Below are positions 43,201-50,452 of a stretch of 58,866 nt of DNA, one piece after another. The notes beneath the pieces were generated by a model. That model was not told the DNA's origin and did not search any database. It saw only the letters and a list, made by a program, of their open reading frames with translations. The stretch comes from Bacteroidia bacterium. Lineage in GTDB: Bacteria > Bacteroidota > Bacteroidia > Flavobacteriales > Flavobacteriaceae. Position 1 is the first letter of the stretch; each line of letters starts with the position of its first letter. The DNA lies in NCBI GenBank assembly GCA_030431695.1, contig JAUIIU010000011.1, positions 1-58,866 of the forward strand, read 5' to 3'. The translations under genes were made by a program, and so were the position numbers.

Positions 43201-43610
43201 CGGCTCGGTTGTTGAAGACTACGAGCGGCAATGATATCCGACAAATACATAAAAACACCGGGTTCTTCCCCTTCACTTCCGTATCCTACACGTTCCAGTT
43301 CACCATTCGGCAAATAGTATTTCCATTCCCCGGTTTTCTGACCCCGGATATAGGTTCCTATGGAATACAACTTACCGTTCGGGTGATAATATTTCCATTC
43401 CCCGGATTTTTTCCCGTTGGAATAACGTCCAATATCACTGAGTCGACCATTCTCGTGATAAAATTTCCAGAGTCCTGTCTGTTCACTTCCGGAAAATGAT
43501 CCGGTATAATGAATGTTACCATTGGGATATTGCCGGCCTACAAAACTCTTCTGAGCGTAGAGCGGCAGGGATAGGAACGCAATGAATACAACGAGTATAA
43601 TTTTTTTCAT
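40218..43610 (-). CDS. Giant MORN-repeat / long alpha-helix / LysM / MORN-repeat envelope protein
   Basis: 1130 residues. Signal peptide 1-20 (to LYAQ). Residues about 25-110: four MORN/YwqK-like units (YPNGNIHYTGSFSGSEQTG, YHENGRLSDIG, YHPNGKLYSIG). Residues about 185-915: an Ala/Glu/Lys/Arg-rich helix or coiled coil with a 30-residue repeat (for example EAARIAEAEKQKALEEAA) visible as imperfect ~90-bp DNA repeats. Residues about 927-975: LysM domain (HVVERGEYLGRIATQYGVSV, KLHVGRKLKIK), likely peptidoglycan-binding. Residues about 985-1125: five or six further MORN units. The layout suggests a rod anchored in the cell wall with interaction modules at both ends. Function not known. Confidence 0.8.
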   Translation of the reverse strand: MKKIILVVFIAFLSLPLYAQKSFVGRQYPNGNIHYTGSFSGSEQTGLWKFYHENGRLSDIGRYSNGKKSGEWKYYHPNGKLYSIGTYIRGQKTGEWKYYLPNGELERVGYGSEGEEPGVFMYLSDIIAARSLQQPSRRSTGIEQVTIKDRSEFAQTTPGPDTTVMDSEEEITAPEILPEDKDELVQRLTQKEKELNNEAAYANYLRKQLDESSFRVKKLEAIIDLNNDAANKVAAQKAKAEEEKKQKEAELALAAQKEAELKETASREAAMKEEAMKDAARKELALKEAAKKEAELKAQALKEAELRETALKEAAAKEQALAEKAAREAKLKEEARLETARKEIALKDAAKKEAELKKAAEDEAKRRDAAIRDAAAKELALKEAAKKEAELIETARKEAALKDQARQEAAAKELALKEAATKEAQLKEQAAREAALKEAALEVAARKELALKEAARQAEIEKQKLLEEAAIKEAAKLEEARKEAARIAEAERQKALEEAAQREAVKLEAARKEAARLAEIERQKALDEAAQREAQKLEEARKEAARIAEAEKQKALEEAARQEAIRIEEAKKEALRIAEADKQKALEEAAQREAERIEAARKEARRLAEIEKQQALKEAARLAEIEKQRALDEAAKREAANLEAARKEAARLAEVEREKALEEAAKREAARLESARKEAARVAEAEKQKALEDAAKKESERLEAARKEAARIAEIERQKALDEAASKEAERLEAARKEAARIAEAEKQKALEEAAAKEAEKIEAARREAARLAEIEKQKALEEAAKKEAARIETARLEAERLAEAEREAAIRKEVEKEIALKEQKLKEAAAEEKRLAEAKAQKEREAAEAKEAERLAELELEKKKALDAARLEAERIEAERKKAIQEAANKEAARLAEIEKEKARDEATQLAELEKETSVSAEAISENVYHVVERGEYLGRIATQYGVSVSDLKKWNNLTSDKLHVGRKLKIKSGEAVAAVAEKKDEPFELKISKGYYRDGQLRDLGVYDEDGQRIGTWEYYHKNGQIREIGGYTDGEKSGEWKNYYEDGTLESMGSFVNGQQSGPWKFYHENGQLKSDGNYADGKIHGFWKFYHENGILKTEGEYNNYKKTGEWLVYDDAGNLLTKKYY

Positions 43611-44095
43611 ATCTCTTGGCTATTCAATTATCAATTAATCATTTATCCTCATTTCAGAAAATAAATCACCAAGCAAATATGTAGGAAACGGAGAGTTGGG
43701 GGACATTTAAATTCGGCATCTATTCCTGCTGGCTGAGAAAAAAATCATTCTGTAAGATCTCAACCATCACGGATTCGACACCGATAAGAACTTGAAAAGT
43801 ACAAAATTTACCCTATTCCGTAGGTTTAATCGGGAAGAATTTTGGCTTTCTCCACAAAATTAAGTGTATACACTAATAGCAGGAATTTCAGCTACTTCCA
43901 GTGAGTTTTGCGCTTCTCATCCTGAATTTAGGATCTGGATGGGGAATGCACAATACGCCCAATATGGTAATATTGTGCTATGACAATTGTCAGATTTTTT
44001 CTTGTACAGAACTCATACATTTGATATTGAAGTATCTGGAAATGTGGTATTTCACCGGAATTTAAAACCAAAGTATAAACCTAAATTAACAGCTC
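43611..44095. other. 485-bp regulatory intergenic region with three palindromes
   Basis: No ORF seen. It holds three perfect palindromic elements, all upstream of asnA: AGTGTATACACT (43863-43874), an 8-bp-arm repeat GCACAATA-N15-TATTGTGC (43948-43978), and TGACAATTGTCA (43981-43992). The MORN gene lies divergent at the other end, with CATATTTG near 43675 on the minus strand as a weak -7 box. Confidence 0.5.
44016..44023 (+). promoter_or_regulatory. asnA: -7 box (TACATTTG) of asnA
   Basis: Perfect TAnnTTTG, giving a start near 44030 and a 66-nt leader. The palindrome TGACAATTGTCA ends 23 nt upstream, just beyond the -33 position, and is a candidate operator. Confidence 0.55.
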
Positions 44096-45223
44096 ATGGA
44101 TGTAAAACAATCAGACTTGGCAGGCCCCGGCATCAGCACCTATGAAGAAGTGAGCAAAGTCCTTCCCAAAAATTACGAACCACTGCTTTCACCCCTGAAA
44201 CGGATGGAAGCATTGTACCTTGTAAAAGAGTACATTGAAAAAGGTCTTGCAAAAGCCCTTAATCTGCAGATGGTACAGGTTCCTCTCATTGTGGCAAAAG
44301 ATAGTGGAGTGAATGACTACCTGGACAGGGACGGATCCCGGACCCCGGTAGAATTCCCGGCAGGACTCGGACTTCCACAGCGAATGGAAGCCCAGATCGT
44401 ACAAGCTGCAACAAAATGGAAACGCATGGCACTGGCACAGTTCGATTGTGAGGTCGGACAAGGTATCAACACCGATATGAGAGCGGTGCGAAAAGATTAT
44501 TTCCTGGATCACGACCATTCGGCCTATGTCGACCAATGGGACTGGGAGAGACGAATTGATATGAGCGACCGCAACCTCGAATACCTTAAAGACACCGTTA
44601 GAAAGATCTGGAAGGTCATACACGGCGCGAGCGTAATGATCAGGGAGCGGTTTCCCGAATTAAACAATACCTCATATCCTGAAATTCCTGAAGAACTTGA
44701 ATTCTTCCACGCCGAAGAGATCCTGGCAATGTATCCCGATCTTCCGAGAAAACAAAGGGAAACACAACTATTACAGGATCACCCGGCCGTATTTATCATC
44801 GGAATCGGATCGGTACTGAAGGATGGCTATCCGCACGAAATGCGCGCTGCCGATTATGACGACTGGATCACACCAACTGTCATGAGAAACGGAGAGCAGT
44901 ATTACGGTTTAAACGGGGATATCCTGGTGTGGAACCCGGTTACACAAAGGAGACACGAACTATCTTCGATGGGAATTCGCGTTACCAAGGAAAGTATGAA
45001 AGCTCAATTGGAATTGTCCGGACAGACAGACTTCCTTGAACTTCCTTATCACCAGGCAATCCTGAATGACGAGATACCTTTGAGTATTGGTGGTGGAATA
45101 GGACAAGCACGAACCTATATGTACCTGCTTAGAACAGCTCACCTGGGAGAGGTCACTGTTTCTATTTGGCCGGATCAGTTAAAAAAGATCTGTTCAGAAA
45201 AGAACATCACCGTTCTTGAATAA
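44096..45223 (+). CDS. asnA: Aspartate-ammonia ligase (asparagine synthetase A)
   Basis: 375 residues, class II aaRS-like fold. Landmarks: PLIVAKDSGVNDYLDRDGSRTPVEF, WKRMALAQFDCEVGQGINTDMRA, YVDQWDWERR, FIIGIGSVLKDGYPHEMRAADYDDW, and motif-3-like PLSIGGGIGQARTYM near the end. It converts aspartate, ammonia and ATP to asparagine. It is about 45 residues longer than the E. coli enzyme, mostly at internal insertions. A single gene with a long, palindrome-rich upstream region. Confidence 0.95.
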   Translation: MDVKQSDLAGPGISTYEEVSKVLPKNYEPLLSPLKRMEALYLVKEYIEKGLAKALNLQMVQVPLIVAKDSGVNDYLDRDGSRTPVEFPAGLGLPQRMEAQIVQAATKWKRMALAQFDCEVGQGINTDMRAVRKDYFLDHDHSAYVDQWDWERRIDMSDRNLEYLKDTVRKIWKVIHGASVMIRERFPELNNTSYPEIPEELEFFHAEEILAMYPDLPRKQRETQLLQDHPAVFIIGIGSVLKDGYPHEMRAADYDDWITPTVMRNGEQYYGLNGDILVWNPVTQRRHELSSMGIRVTKESMKAQLELSGQTDFLELPYHQAILNDEIPLSIGGGIGQARTYMYLLRTAHLGEVTVSIWPDQLKKICSEKNITVLE

Positions 45224-45261
45224 AATATCCCCCAGACGATCATTTTACGGGTTCCGGGTAA

Positions 45262-45435
45262 TTACTTTCTTACCTGGGACCTGTAAATTTCAATGCCGAG
45301 GCTCAGCAATATGATGGTTATGGCAGCAGATTTCACCTCCGTTGAAATCGGTGACATCAAATAATGGCTACCCAGGACTCCAATGGCAACTGAAACCAGC
45401 AACAACTTTATCGAATAGACAAATAATCTCACCAT
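45262..45435 (-). CDS. Small two-helix membrane protein, 57 residues
   Basis: The minus-strand frame from ATG 45435 reads MVRLFVYSIKLLLVSVAIGV, LGSHYLMSPISTEVKSAA, ITIILLSLGIEIYRSQVRK, then TAA. Two hydrophobic segments (about 5-22 and 38-52) around a short polar loop predict a hairpin membrane protein, with basic residues after each helix. Its ATG is 5 nt after the stop of the gene upstream on the same strand, so it is probably translated in the same operon. No family recognised. It is short but coherent, with coding-like codons. Confidence 0.6.
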   Translation of the reverse strand: MVRLFVYSIKLLLVSVAIGVLGSHYLMSPISTEVKSAAITIILLSLGIEIYRSQVRK

Positions 45436-45440
45436 ATCAG

Positions 45441-45824
45441 TTAAGCGCTTTTAGCATCTTCCTGTGCGGAAACAGAGATACGATTGTATTTCATCAAAAG
45501 GCTTTTGTATAACCTGATATCTTCCAACCCGGACTCCAGACATCCCTTTAAAGTCTCTTCCAGGTTCGTATAGGAAATGGTGATGGCTACCGCGTTGGTT
45601 AAACCATACAGATAGTCACCCAGGGATCCCGGCGACTGAGCTGTCCAAAGCGAGATCGTGTGGTCCTTATGGTCAATGCTTACATCCGCAGCTTTGAAAT
45701 AATGTTTCAGCAATTCTGTTTGGAATGCATAGTAGATATGATCATTTGAGGGCGGTGAATCATTACAACTTCGGGAGATGAGTGCACGCATATCAGCATG
45801 CACATCTTGGAAAACTTTGTTCAT
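45441..45824 (-). CDS. Hypothetical cytoplasmic protein
   Basis: 127 residues from ATG 45824 (MNKVFQDVHADMRALISRSC); the TTG at 45845 would add seven residues. Mostly helical, with no signal or membrane segment, and AITISYTNLEETLKGCLESG followed by DIRLYKSLLMKYNRISVS at the end. I do not recognise the family. It is followed after 5 nt by the small membrane protein gene. Confidence 0.6.
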   Translation of the reverse strand: MNKVFQDVHADMRALISRSCNDSPPSNDHIYYAFQTELLKHYFKAADVSIDHKDHTISLWTAQSPGSLGDYLYGLTNAVAITISYTNLEETLKGCLESGLEDIRLYKSLLMKYNRISVSAQEDAKSA

Positions 45825-45901
45825 AGCAATACTTCTCGTTTCCAATCAAAGTACGCATCAAATCCTTCGGATGGTGTTAAGAAAATATTGTTTAGTAGGA
45901 A

Positions 45902-45930
45902 TTTAACAGCGGCGAAGCTGTACTGTTAAA
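45902..45930. other. Inverted repeat downstream of rhodanese gene
   Basis: TTTAACAG (45902-45909) and CTGTTAAA (45923-45930) form an 8-bp repeat; the inner ACAGC-GGCGAA-GCTGT is an alternative stem. It follows the minus-strand rhodanese stop and may be a weak terminator; no T run follows. Confidence 0.35.
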
Positions 45931-45945
45931 AAATTAAGAGCCCCT

Positions 45946-46380
45946 TTATTTTATAAGCTCCCGGCCACTGTCCTGCCAGGCAATAACTCCTCCCTGGAGA
46001 TCGTATACCTTGGAAAATCCCATCTCCTTCAGCATTGTTGCTGTATCGGCACTTCTTCGGCCTGAACGACAGAAGACATAAACCGGTTTGGACTTATCCA
46101 AAACGGCAATCTTGTCTTTAAAATCGTCTGCGTAAAAATCGAAATTTGTCGATCCCGCAATTGTACCTTCGGCAACTTCTTTTGGGGTACGTACGTCGAT
46201 CAGCTGAACATCACCAACTGCACTTGTATGCTTTTCGAATTCTTCGGAATTCAACAAGGCAATCACTTCCTGTATTTCTTCGGAAGCAGATAATTCTACG
46301 GTATCGACTTTTTTTGTTTCAGAATTATTACAACCAATAAACCCGAAAGAAAGCAGGGTTATAAAGAACAGTGTTTTCAT
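45946..46380 (-). CDS. Rhodanese-like lipoprotein
   Basis: 144 residues from ATG 46380. A signal with a lipobox (LSFGFIGC) makes it a lipoprotein. The rhodanese domain follows: QLIDVRTPKEVAEGTIAGS, and the active-site loop VFCRSGRRSADTATML, with catalytic Cys and a C-x4-R pattern of sulfurtransferases. The C-terminus is DLQGGVIAWQDSGREL. It likely transfers sulfane sulfur, or has a scaffolding role, in the periplasm. It starts 10 nt after another rhodanese gene, forming a tandem cytoplasmic/periplasmic pair. Confidence 0.8.
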   Translation of the reverse strand: MKTLFFITLLSFGFIGCNNSETKKVDTVELSASEEIQEVIALLNSEEFEKHTSAVGDVQLIDVRTPKEVAEGTIAGSTNFDFYADDFKDKIAVLDKSKPVYVFCRSGRRSADTATMLKEMGFSKVYDLQGGVIAWQDSGRELIK

Positions 46381-46390
46381 GATATTCTTG

Positions 46391-46702
46391 TTAAAAGGTT
46401 TTATCTCCCTGCCATTGTTCGAAACCTCCCAGCAGGTTATAGGTTTTACTGAATCCAATTGAATTCAGGATCATACAGGCTTGTTTGCTTCTCCCTCCGC
46501 TTCGGCAGTAAATATAGTAGCTCTTGGATTTATCGAGTTCGCCTGCCTGCTGCATGAAACTACCGGCATCCTGAATATTGATATGAAGCGCTTCCGGGAT
46601 ATATCCCTGTTCGATCTCCAGTGGAGTACGAACATCCACGATCACAGCGTCCGAATCGCCCGCCAATTGTTCCGTCCACTGCTGTTGTGTTAGGTCTTGC
46701 AT
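46391..46702 (-). CDS. Cytoplasmic rhodanese-domain protein
   Basis: 103 residues, single domain, no signal. AVIVDVRTPLEIEQGYIPEA, active loop IYCRSGGRSKQACMIL with the catalytic Cys, and LGGFEQWQGDKTF at the end. Sulfurtransferase family of the GlpE/PspE type. It precedes the lipoprotein rhodanese by 10 nt and lies 87 nt after the redoxin gene, with a hairpin between. Confidence 0.85.
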   Translation of the reverse strand: MQDLTQQQWTEQLAGDSDAVIVDVRTPLEIEQGYIPEALHINIQDAGSFMQQAGELDKSKSYYIYCRSGGRSKQACMILNSIGFSKTYNLLGGFEQWQGDKTF

Positions 46703-46741
46703 AAAATTTTTCGGCTAAGTTAGGCTTTTTAACAAAAAATG

Positions 46742-46772
46742 AAAACCGGTTCCTCTCTGAGAAAACCGGTTT
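46742..46772 (-). terminator. Hairpin between redoxin and rhodanese genes
   Basis: AAACCGG (46742-46748 region) pairs with CCGGTTT (46766-46772). On the minus strand it is followed by a T-rich run, so it can end the redoxin/TlpA transcript or attenuate the rhodanese pair. Confidence 0.6.
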
Positions 46773-46789
46773 ACAATGAATAGTTCTTT

Positions 46790-47419
46790 CTATTGCTTCA
46801 CCGAACAACCTATGGCCTTGGTCTCTTTTACCGAAACCTCTTTGCCATCAAGCAATTCGTATACGGCATTCGCCAGGAAGCGTTCCTTGACGGCCGATCC
46901 GTTACGAACATTATCATCGATCGCACCTATATACTGAACCACACGGCCCTCATCTGTCTTCTCCAGCAGATAAACATGAGGTGTTTTGGTAGCTCCATAC
47001 TCTGCGTAAATCGTATTGGTCTTATCGTACAGGTATGGAAACGTAAATCCTTTTTCGCTGGCTTTGGCCTGCATCAATTCGTAGGTGTCCGCAGGTTGTA
47101 CTTCCGGATTATTAGGGTTTATTGCGATCACCGGGTAACCCTTATCCTTGAACTCGGCATCAAGGGCGATGATTCTGTCTTCACTGGCCACAGCATACGG
47201 ACAGGTATTACAGGTGAATATCACGATGAATCCTTTGGCGTCCGGGTAGTTGTCGTAACTCACCATTTTCCCGTCGGTATTCAACAGGTTGATCGCCGCC
47301 GCAAGATCACCAATACCATAACCGTCATCTTCGGAATTATCTCCCGAAGAGAAGCCTACAAACGCAAACGAAGCCATTAACAACAGGCTGAGAACGAATA
47401 CAATTTTTTTGTTTTTCAT
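46790..47419 (-). CDS. Secreted thioredoxin-family protein (redoxin)
   Basis: 209 residues from ATG 47419; a GTG at 47428 overlaps the upstream stop. Signal peptide 1-20. The redox motif is CNTCP (FIVIFTCNTCPYAVASEDRI), in a thioredoxin fold with TKTPHVYLL cis-Pro segment; an extra Cys sits near the C-terminus (KAIGCSVKQ), a feature of this family. It probably keeps periplasmic thiols in order. It begins 5 nt after the TlpA-like stop, so the two are co-transcribed. Confidence 0.85.
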   Translation of the reverse strand: MKNKKIVFVLSLLLMASFAFVGFSSGDNSEDDGYGIGDLAAAINLLNTDGKMVSYDNYPDAKGFIVIFTCNTCPYAVASEDRIIALDAEFKDKGYPVIAINPNNPEVQPADTYELMQAKASEKGFTFPYLYDKTNTIYAEYGATKTPHVYLLEKTDEGRVVQYIGAIDDNVRNGSAVKERFLANAVYELLDGKEVSVKETKAIGCSVKQ

Positions 47420-47424
47420 GATTT

Positions 47425-47994
47425 TCACAATATAGTTTGAACTTCTTCTTCTAATTCTTCATAAGTGAACGAACGCTCAAAAAACGCTCGTTTGTCCTTG
47501 GTATAGATAAGTGTTGCGGGAATAGCTCCCTGCCATTTGGTACTAACCTTGGGAATCCAGCTATTAGCATCATCATCATCGAGCAGCACCACTTCCGATC
47601 GGATATTGTTCTTCTCGATAAAAGGAACCACCTGTGGGCCCAATCTATCAGGAAAATCCAGGCTTACAAATACCACCTTCACCTTATCTTCCGCATAGGT
47701 TTCCGCAATCTTTTCGAAGTATGGCATTTCCTTTACACACGGCTTGCACCAGGTAGCCCAGAAATTCACAATGTAGGTAGAATCATTGTCTTTGTGCAGT
47801 AAGGCCTCGTCCAAAGCAGGAAAGTTGTATACCGGGATACCAAACTCTATACGCTTCAGAGGCTTCACTTCGTCACTTGTTTCAGATTCCGATAGCTCAA
47901 TTGTGTCTGAAGTATCTTCGGCCAGGTTCTTCTTCGAGTTCTCCGCGCAGGAAAAAAGCACAATGCCAAGAATAAAGGTCAAAAGGGTTTTCAT
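47425..47994 (-). CDS. TlpA-like thioredoxin lipoprotein
   Basis: 189 residues with a lipobox signal (FILGIVLFSC). The acidic spacer is followed by a TlpA-type thioredoxin fold: YIVNFWATWCKPCVKEMPYF (CxxC redox site), VVFVSLDFPDRLG, and cis-Pro in GAIPATLIYT. Typical of reductant-carrying periplasmic or outer-membrane lipoproteins. First gene of the redox cluster, with marR-yceI divergent on the other side of a 163-bp gap. Confidence 0.85.
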   Translation of the reverse strand: MKTLLTFILGIVLFSCAENSKKNLAEDTSDTIELSESETSDEVKPLKRIEFGIPVYNFPALDEALLHKDNDSTYIVNFWATWCKPCVKEMPYFEKIAETYAEDKVKVVFVSLDFPDRLGPQVVPFIEKNNIRSEVVLLDDDDANSWIPKVSTKWQGAIPATLIYTKDKRAFFERSFTYEELEEEVQTIL

Positions 47995-48123
47995 GCATTA
48001 AAAATATTGTTTATCGACATGAATTTAAAGCGATTTAACATAACATTACATGTATTCCAGGGTTCGGGAACTTTCTCAATGATAAAATTTTGTTAAGAGT
48101 ACATTCATTTCAGAATAAAAACA

Positions 48124-48154
48124 TACATTTGTATATACAATTATTGTAATTACA
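48124..48154 (+). promoter_or_regulatory. Promoter and operator of marR: TACATTTG with overlapping palindromes
   Basis: The -7 box TACATTTG (48124-48131) overlaps a perfect 12-bp palindrome TTGTATATACAA (48129-48140) that covers the expected start site. A second perfect palindrome, TGTAATTACA (48145-48154), ends 3 nt before the ATG. A MarR dimer bound here would block its own promoter. Confidence 0.65.
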
Positions 48155-48157
48155 TCA

Positions 48158-48616
48158 ATGGACATAGATACCGCGATAAAAACGATTCACAAGATGGCCA
48201 TCAGTACAAAGACGGTCATAAATATAATGTACACCTCGCGACATATTGAGGAATCGGCAAATGCGGTGCTGAAGCCATACGACCTGACCATTCCGCAGTA
48301 CAACGTATTGCGAATTCTCAGGGGGCAAAGAGGAAAACCCGCAAATCTTTCCACCATACAGGAACGCATGGTAGACAAGAACAGTAATACTACCCGACTC
48401 GTAGATAAGTTGGTGAAAAAAGGATGGGTTGAACGAACTGTATGTGCTGCTAACAGACGTAAAGTCGAAATAATAATCACCAAACCCGGATTAAAGATCC
48501 TTAAGGTACTCGATCCGATCATGGAAGGAAATAATTCAAATATTCTTAAAAATCTTTCAGAAGAACAACTGGTTCTACTCAACCGGCTTCTGGATACACT
48601 TCGAAACCATAATTAA
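48158..48616 (+). CDS. MarR family transcriptional regulator
   Basis: 152 residues. Winged-helix core: LTIPQYNVLRILRGQRGKPA, LSTIQERMVDKNSNTTRLVDKLVKKGWVERTV (recognition helix and turn), wing CAANRRKVEIIITKPGLKIL. The MVDKNSNTTRLVDKLVKKG run is the classic MarR signature. Likely autorepressing through TTGTATATACAA. It is followed 24 nt later by yceI, and the two likely form one operon; MarR-YceI pairs are common in flavobacteria. Inducer unknown. Confidence 0.9.
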   Translation: MDIDTAIKTIHKMAISTKTVINIMYTSRHIEESANAVLKPYDLTIPQYNVLRILRGQRGKPANLSTIQERMVDKNSNTTRLVDKLVKKGWVERTVCAANRRKVEIIITKPGLKILKVLDPIMEGNNSNILKNLSEEQLVLLNRLLDTLRNHN

Positions 48617-48640
48617 TTATAAACTCAAAATCCAATAAAA

Positions 48641-49210
48641 ATGAAAAAAGTTGTAAACTCAGTATTAATTCTTGCCATTAGCGCGGGAACCATGTCGTTT
48701 ACTACACCTGTGAAAAAGAAAATCGACACCAACAAAAGTACTATCAACTGGAAGGGCGAAAAAGTCGTAGGAACTCACTACGGCACATTGAATTTCCAGG
48801 AGGGATGGCTCGAAATGAGTGGGGACGGAATCACCGGTGGTAAATTTGTCGTGGATATGACCTCGATCGTAGTGACCGACCTTAAAGGTGGATCCAAAGG
48901 AAAACTAGAAGGACACTTGAAAAGTGACGATTTCTTCGGTGTGGAGAATCACCCTGTTGCCACTCTTGAGATCAAAAGTGCCTCAAAGAACAGTAATGGT
49001 TATGCGGTGAAAGGTGATATTACCATCAAGGGAACAACAGAGCCTGTTACTTTCGACCTTGTAGCGAACGAGGATGGGTCGCATTCGGCAAAACTGGTCA
49101 TTGATCGTACCAAATTCGGGATACGTTACGGAAGTGGGAGTTTCTTCGATAACCTTGGAGATAAGACCATTAACGATAACTTCGAACTGGAAGCCAAACT
49201 GGTATTCTAA
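48641..49210 (+). CDS. YceI-like secreted lipid-binding protein
   Basis: 189 residues with a signal peptide (to TMSFTTP). The lipocalin-like beta-barrel landmarks are STINWKGEKVVGTHYGTLNF, GGKFVVDMTSI, HLKSDDFFGVENHPVATLEI, and IDRTKFGIRYGSGSFFDNLGD. YceI proteins bind polyisoprenoid or other hydrophobic compounds in the periplasm and are often stress induced. Probably co-regulated by the MarR encoded just upstream. Followed by a strong terminator. Confidence 0.9.
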   Translation: MKKVVNSVLILAISAGTMSFTTPVKKKIDTNKSTINWKGEKVVGTHYGTLNFQEGWLEMSGDGITGGKFVVDMTSIVVTDLKGGSKGKLEGHLKSDDFFGVENHPVATLEIKSASKNSNGYAVKGDITIKGTTEPVTFDLVANEDGSHSAKLVIDRTKFGIRYGSGSFFDNLGDKTINDNFELEAKLVF

Positions 49211-49234
49211 AAGTCGAAATTGCTATGAAAATGA

Positions 49235-49261
49235 AAAGCCTGCTTATTGCAGGCTTTTTTT
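49235..49261 (+). terminator. Intrinsic terminator after yceI
   Basis: AAAGCCTGC-TTATT-GCAGGCTTT, a 9-bp stem with a run of seven T. It also borders the convergent DUF1501 stop at 49260. Confidence 0.85.
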
Positions 49262-50450
49262 ATACTAGCTGTATACGTTCGAACTCTTCACCCAACAAGC
49301 TTTCCCCTGGTACATTGAGCCAGGAATCTGCGATATTGGAGTAGATGCTCCTGAAATCTATCTCGTAGACCAGGTCCCCATTCTTATCGAGTCTGGTTAG
49401 ATCCGGAGCCTGGTTGTAGAAACCGGGACGCCTGAGATGCTTCCCGATCACAAATACGTTGTTGGCCGCACCGTGGTCTGTGCCCAGGGCCGCATTCTGT
49501 GCTACCCTTCTACCAAATTCAGAAAAGGTCAGGATCAAAGTGTCCTTAAAGGTTCCATTTGCTTTCAGGTCCTTTACCAGGGTGCTCACTCCCTCTGCAT
49601 AGATTTTAAGCAGGTTTTCGTGTTTACCGGACTGACCCGCATGCGTATCGAAACCATTGAGGGAAGCAAAATAGATCTTCGTATCCAGACGACTATTAAT
49701 AAACTGAGCCAGGGTTTGCATTTGCTTCCCAAACTCGGTACCACCATAATCGAATCGGGACTCAACCACTTTGGTCTTCTCATAAATATAATTCGCCGTT
49801 TGTTTGGCGTCTATCATTGTCTGGTAGAGATAGCCCATATTATGCTCACTCAAATGTGGATCCTGATGATATGAAAGCAGCTGGTCGAAATAGGGATCGC
49901 CCGTAACTTTGTTGAGCATGGCAGTATCCTTGACTACGGTTCCATTGTTGTTTTTCCCTTTGAGCATTAAGGAGAGAGAATCACCCACCTCAACGGCGTC
50001 GTAGGGGTTCTCACCGTATTGATCCAGGAATCGCCCTACCCATCCTTCGTTGAGGACTTCGTTAGAAGCACTTCCGGTATGCCATATATCACTTGATCTG
50101 AAATGCGACCGATTGGGGTTGGGGTATCCTACATTATTGATCACAGTTAGCTCCCCATTATCATACAGCACTTTCAATGGTATAAGATTCGCGTGGAATC
50201 CTAACTCGTCATTGAGTTGAACAATGTTCTTCCTCCTGATGGCAATAGAAGGTCGCTCCCGGTAATAAATATCATTCCTGAATGGAACCACGGTGTTCAG
50301 TCCGTCATTCCCCCCTGCCAGCTGAATGATCACAAGTCGTTTCACCCCCTCAGGAATGGCCAACTGTGCATCCATGGCCTTTAAAAAGCCCGGAACGAAA
50401 AACAAACTGCTGGCTAGTGCCGAATTCTTTATAAAATCTCTTCTTTTCAT
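49260..50450 (-). CDS. DUF1501 domain protein (exported)
   Basis: 396 residues from ATG 50450, 2 nt after the DUF1800 stop. The signal is Tat-like: KRRDFIKNSALASSLFFVPG. Then RLVIIQLAGGNDGLNTVVPF, LILTFSEFGRRVAQNAALGTDHGAAN, the hallmarks of DUF1501, in the alkaline-phosphatase-like superfamily (the metal Asp/His sites GGNDG and TDHG). Probably a periplasmic or surface hydrolase of unknown substrate. It travels with DUF1800 in nearly all Bacteroidota. Confidence 0.9.
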   Translation of the reverse strand: MKRRDFIKNSALASSLFFVPGFLKAMDAQLAIPEGVKRLVIIQLAGGNDGLNTVVPFRNDIYYRERPSIAIRRKNIVQLNDELGFHANLIPLKVLYDNGELTVINNVGYPNPNRSHFRSSDIWHTGSASNEVLNEGWVGRFLDQYGENPYDAVEVGDSLSLMLKGKNNNGTVVKDTAMLNKVTGDPYFDQLLSYHQDPHLSEHNMGYLYQTMIDAKQTANYIYEKTKVVESRFDYGGTEFGKQMQTLAQFINSRLDTKIYFASLNGFDTHAGQSGKHENLLKIYAEGVSTLVKDLKANGTFKDTLILTFSEFGRRVAQNAALGTDHGAANNVFVIGKHLRRPGFYNQAPDLTRLDKNGDLVYEIDFRSIYSNIADSWLNVPGESLLGEEFERIQLV

Positions 50451-50452
50451 AC

